NCBI GenBank assembly: GCA_029558835.1
Contig: JAKQDH010000154.1
Coordinates: forward strand, 29,969-93,968
Length of the DNA: 64,000 nucleotides
Source of the DNA: Planctomycetota bacterium
GTDB lineage: Bacteria > Planctomycetota > Phycisphaerae > UBA1845
Direction of reading: 5' to 3'
The position numbers and the translations under genes were made by a program. Each line of letters opens with the position of its first letter. The stretch's first letter is position 1. Positions 61,512-64,000 of the stretch are shown here, in pieces. The notes beneath the pieces are model-generated. The model made no database searches and was not told the DNA's origin. It saw only the letters and a program-made list of their open reading frames with translations.

Positions 61512-61883
61512 CGGGCGGGTCGATCCACAGATTGCGCAGATTGCGCCGATGGCAGCGCGTGGCGAGCCTTGGCAACGCGCAATTCGTCGTTCGTCCATCA
61601 TTTGCCATCCGCGCGTCGATGCTCCCCTTGCCCCTCATTTCCGTTCGGGCTCCGTGTCGGTGCCCGCCCGCTTCCGTTAGACTTCGCGTGCCGTTCCGTT
61701 CAAGTCGCACTGATCTCGCCCGCGCGGGTCGCGTTTCCGGGTTCTTCGCTTACCCCCCCGACGCGGTGCCTTGAATTCTGGACATGTCGGTCGGGGGTCA
61801 AGGTGCCGTGTCCAGCCCGGTTGTGGACGCGGGGCGGTGGGTCAAACGGGCCTTCGGCGCGAACCGCGTCGTTCTCGCCGCCG
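61512..61883. other. Repeat-like gap after pseudopilin
   Basis: Short direct repeats (AGATTGCGC twice at about 61530-61547) start 15-20 bases after the stop. A degraded family C motif (CATTTCCGTTCGGGCTC) lies at about 61638-61654. No gene seen. Confidence 0.45.
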
Positions 61884-62321
61884 GTCCTCACCCTTCAGAG
61901 TACCGGACAGAACCTCCTGCACGTGCACGGGCACATCGACCTCCGAGCAAAGACGGTCAACAACGCTCTCGTCGGCGTGAACAACGTGCTGGGAGCCAGC
62001 GTCGAGCATGCCATGAAGCTCTCCACCTGGCCCTAGTCGGGCAGCGGGGAGTGGTATTCCAACGACGGGCGCCTGGAGGTCCTGGTGCCGGTGAGCGGGA
62101 GCGCCAAGTGGCGTATCAGTGGGGACAGCTCCGAGGCGCTGATCTGGATCAATGCCGAATGCACGGAGTTAGGCGGCGATGTCGAGTTAACGCAGGGCAC
62201 GCTCGACGTGGACCAGAACTTCTGCACGTCGGGCAACCTGCTCTTCGACGGACGGTCGACGGGAACACGCATCGCCGTGGCTTCCCTGCGCTCGGCCCAG
62301 TTCGGGGGGACGTGCCCCTAG
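61884..62321 (+). pseudogene. Decayed secreted-protein gene with in-frame stop
   Basis: In one frame the region reads VLTLQSTGQNLLHVHGHIDL and on to AMKLSTWP, then TAG (62034-62036), then SGSGEWYSNDGRLEVLVPVS and further to LRSAQFGGTCP before the true stop. Both halves are protein-like, beta-rich and Ser/Gly/Asn-containing, as in exported beta-helix proteins, and continue across the amber codon. No start or signal peptide can be found upstream. It is probably the remnant C-terminus of a surface protein. Confidence 0.55.
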
Positions 62322-62450
62322 AAGGGGAGCGAACACGCGGCACGGTCCCGGACGACCGAGAAGACGCCTCTGGGCACTCGCTCGCAGAAACGTCCGCGGC
62401 CAACCGGCGCATTGCCGCCGACTCGCCGGGACACCTGAGGAGGTGGTACA

Positions 62451-63887
62451 ATGAAGGCGCTGTACACGACAAGGACACGGCACATGCTCCAATCGACAAT
62501 ACTCACTATGCGCGGACAGCGACACCTTCGCGGCTGGGTGCGCCCGCGGCCCGGTTCGGGCGTCACGTGCATTGCTCTGTTGGGTGTCTCGCTCGTCGTG
62601 ACTCCACCCGCCGGCGCCGGCGTGTATGTTCCACCCGGTTTCGAGATTGTGCAACTCACCAACGATGCCAACGATGACCGATATGTCGGGATGAACAACT
62701 GCGGTGAAGTGGTGCACAGTCACTACCTTCTCCCCTCCGGCGCCGGGCGCGCCATCTTCTGCCACGACAACGGCAGGGTTATCCGCGTCACGCCTGATGC
62801 ATCATACAACTACACACCTGACATCAACGACGAGGGCATGATCGTCTGGAGTGGGAAACCCACTCTCCAGGGAGTCGAACACATCTTCCTCTACGACAAC
62901 GGTGTAGCCACCCAACTCACCAGCACTCAGCGATACGATTACTGCCCCTCCGTCAACAACCTCGGACACCTCACATGGTACCGTTGGTTCCAGGACGGGT
63001 GCGAAGGGAGCCATTGCGAGGTCTTCTTCTACGATGGAGGCAGTATCATCCAGCTCTCTGATAACGGGTTCTCCAATCAGAGCGGATCGATCAACGATTA
63101 CGACGAAGTGGTCTGGACCCGCTACAACGACTGCGTCAACCCGTGGGTGTCAGATATTCTTCTGTATGGCGATGGCATGACCTCTGTGCTCCCCGGACCA
63201 GAGCCCCCGGCGGAGCCGCAGATTCCCGCCATCAACAACCTGGGACACGTGGTCTGGGGCAGCTCCGCGGGGATCGAGCTGTGGGCGGATGAGTCCACCA
63301 CGCTCATCACGCCCTGGGGACGCAACCCCGCGATCAACAACCACGGCGACATCTTCTTCCTCCGCTGGCATGACGATAGCAACACGTGGCAGGTTTGGGC
63401 GCACCTCAACGGCATGTTCTACCAGCTTTCGGACGACCCCTTCTGGAGCACCGACGGCGACATCAACGACTACGGCGAGATGGCCTGGGAAATGGGGCCC
63501 TGGGAGCAGCGCGACGTCCGGATGCTCCGGCGGATTCGCAATGGTGACACGGACTTCGACTTGGACGTGGACATGGACGACTACGCACCCTGGGCGGGAT
63601 GCTTGACCGGGCCCGTCGAGACGGACCGGCTCTGCCACTGTCGTTTCCTGGACATGGACCACGACCGCGACGTGGACCTGGCCGACTTCGCGCTGTTTCA
63701 GAACGCGATGGGCACCGTCGTGACCATCGACGATCACAACTGCTGCGCAGCCCACTACGACCCCGGCTGCACCCACCCGGACATCATGGCCTGCGTCTGC
63801 GCCGCCCTGCCGGAATGCTGCGAAACCACCTGGACCGCCGCCTGTGCGGCCGCCGTGACCAGCCTCGGTTGCGGCGAGTGTCCGTAG
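62451..63887 (+). CDS. Exported repeat protein (propeller-like) with dockerin-like and Cys-rich C-termini
   Basis: 478 residues from ATG 62451 (GAGGAGG site). A signal segment, CIALLGVSLVVTPPAGAG, lies rather far in (near 38-55); ATG 62484 is an alternative start. Residues 65-370 hold about seven imperfect repeats with the pattern (I/V)N(D/N)xGxxxW: INDEGMIVW, VNNLGHLTW, INDYDEVVW, INNLGHVVW, INNHGDIFF, INDYGEMAW, suggestive of a beta-propeller. A pair of Asp-rich loops (DFDLDVDMDDYAPW, DMDHDRDVDLADFALFQ) resembles dockerin. The last 45 residues have about nine cysteines (CVCAALPECCETTW). Predicted surface or secreted protein. Confidence 0.75.
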   Translation: MKALYTTRTRHMLQSTILTMRGQRHLRGWVRPRPGSGVTCIALLGVSLVVTPPAGAGVYVPPGFEIVQLTNDANDDRYVGMNNCGEVVHSHYLLPSGAGRAIFCHDNGRVIRVTPDASYNYTPDINDEGMIVWSGKPTLQGVEHIFLYDNGVATQLTSTQRYDYCPSVNNLGHLTWYRWFQDGCEGSHCEVFFYDGGSIIQLSDNGFSNQSGSINDYDEVVWTRYNDCVNPWVSDILLYGDGMTSVLPGPEPPAEPQIPAINNLGHVVWGSSAGIELWADESTTLITPWGRNPAINNHGDIFFLRWHDDSNTWQVWAHLNGMFYQLSDDPFWSTDGDINDYGEMAWEMGPWEQRDVRMLRRIRNGDTDFDLDVDMDDYAPWAGCLTGPVETDRLCHCRFLDMDHDRDVDLADFALFQNAMGTVVTIDDHNCCAAHYDPGCTHPDIMACVCAALPECCETTWTAACAAAVTSLGCGECP

Positions 63888-63897
63888 GAAGCGGTCA

Positions 63898-64000
63898 GCT
63901 ACAAGCTATAACCTGTCAGCTTCAAGCTCTCCGCTATAAGCTGTCAGCTATAAGCCGTCAGCTTTAAGCTGTCCGCCTTCAGCCACAGGTTGTCAGCGTT
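63898..64000. repeat. Tandem array of GTCAGCTATAAGC-type units
   Basis: Begins 10 bases after the stop and runs to the window end: seven or more 12-14 bp units such as CTGTCAGCTATAAGC and CTGTCAGCTTCAAGC with mismatches. The array is cut by the window border, so its full length is unknown. Confidence 0.75.

Overview
This is a GC-rich, gene-dense bacterial window with short operons. It carries no rRNA, tRNA, CRISPR array, prophage or intact transposase that I could recognise. The best fit is a Planctomycetota member, probably Phycisphaerae-like. The grounds are two secreted pseudopilin-type proteins, several exported proteins with dockerin-like or calcium-binding C-termini, a GH172 (DUF2961) enzyme, a FlgI-like lipoprotein with no flagellar neighbours, an Asn-rich lipoprotein, and many dispersed palindromic repeats between genes. 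The taxonomic call is inference; no marker gene was compared with a database.

Layout. 1-5.4 kb: end of a probable sugar-binding protein, two ABC sugar permeases, a GH172 hydrolase and a GH13-fold protein whose catalytic residues are all replaced. 5.6-10.7 kb: a zinc-ribbon protein, IspH, an FHA-PP2C phosphatase and an alpha/beta-hydrolase-like protein. 11.0-22.5 kb: a translation and transcription operon (nusA, infB, DUF503, rbfA, an HhH-GPD protein, a large TPR lipoprotein) behind a consensus promoter and a leader containing an intrinsic terminator. 22.7-26.9 kb: YebC, then an oxidative-stress group (rubrerythrin, di-haem peroxidase, PerR/Fur). 27.4-31.8 kb: exported proteins and MutY. 32.1-37.4 kb: CorA, TerC, a sugar-nucleotide epimerase and a FlgI-like HEAT lipoprotein. 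37.6-42.5 kb: UbiA, UbiX and UbiE/MenG homologues around a TPR membrane protein (probably late menaquinone synthesis), then superoxide dismutase. 42.6-50.8 kb: Asn-repeat lipoprotein, GT-C/TPR membrane protein, M1-type peptidase, IF-1 and FolP. 51.1-64 kb: pseudopilin, hybrid histidine kinase, SLC13 transporter, a type II restriction-modification pair with a frameshifted nuclease, a second pseudopilin, a decayed secreted-protein gene and a secreted repeat protein.

Shared themes. Sugar uptake and cleavage genes sit together at the left edge. The nusA-infB-rbfA block links transcription elongation and translation initiation under one leader. PerR, peroxidase, rubrerythrin and SOD make up an oxidative-stress set.

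The most distinctive content lies between genes. At least seven copies of a roughly 100-200 bp hairpin element sit mostly at convergent gene ends. Other palindromic families recur, and two palindromes are embedded in frame in a coding sequence. A 107-bp inverted-repeat element is inserted, with a 4-bp duplication, into another dispersed repeat. Short tandem arrays start within a few bases of three stop codons. I did not find one clear new multi-gene system. The strongest leads are the nusA leader, the repeat families, the nuclease frameshift and the set of enzyme-fold proteins lacking their catalytic residues.
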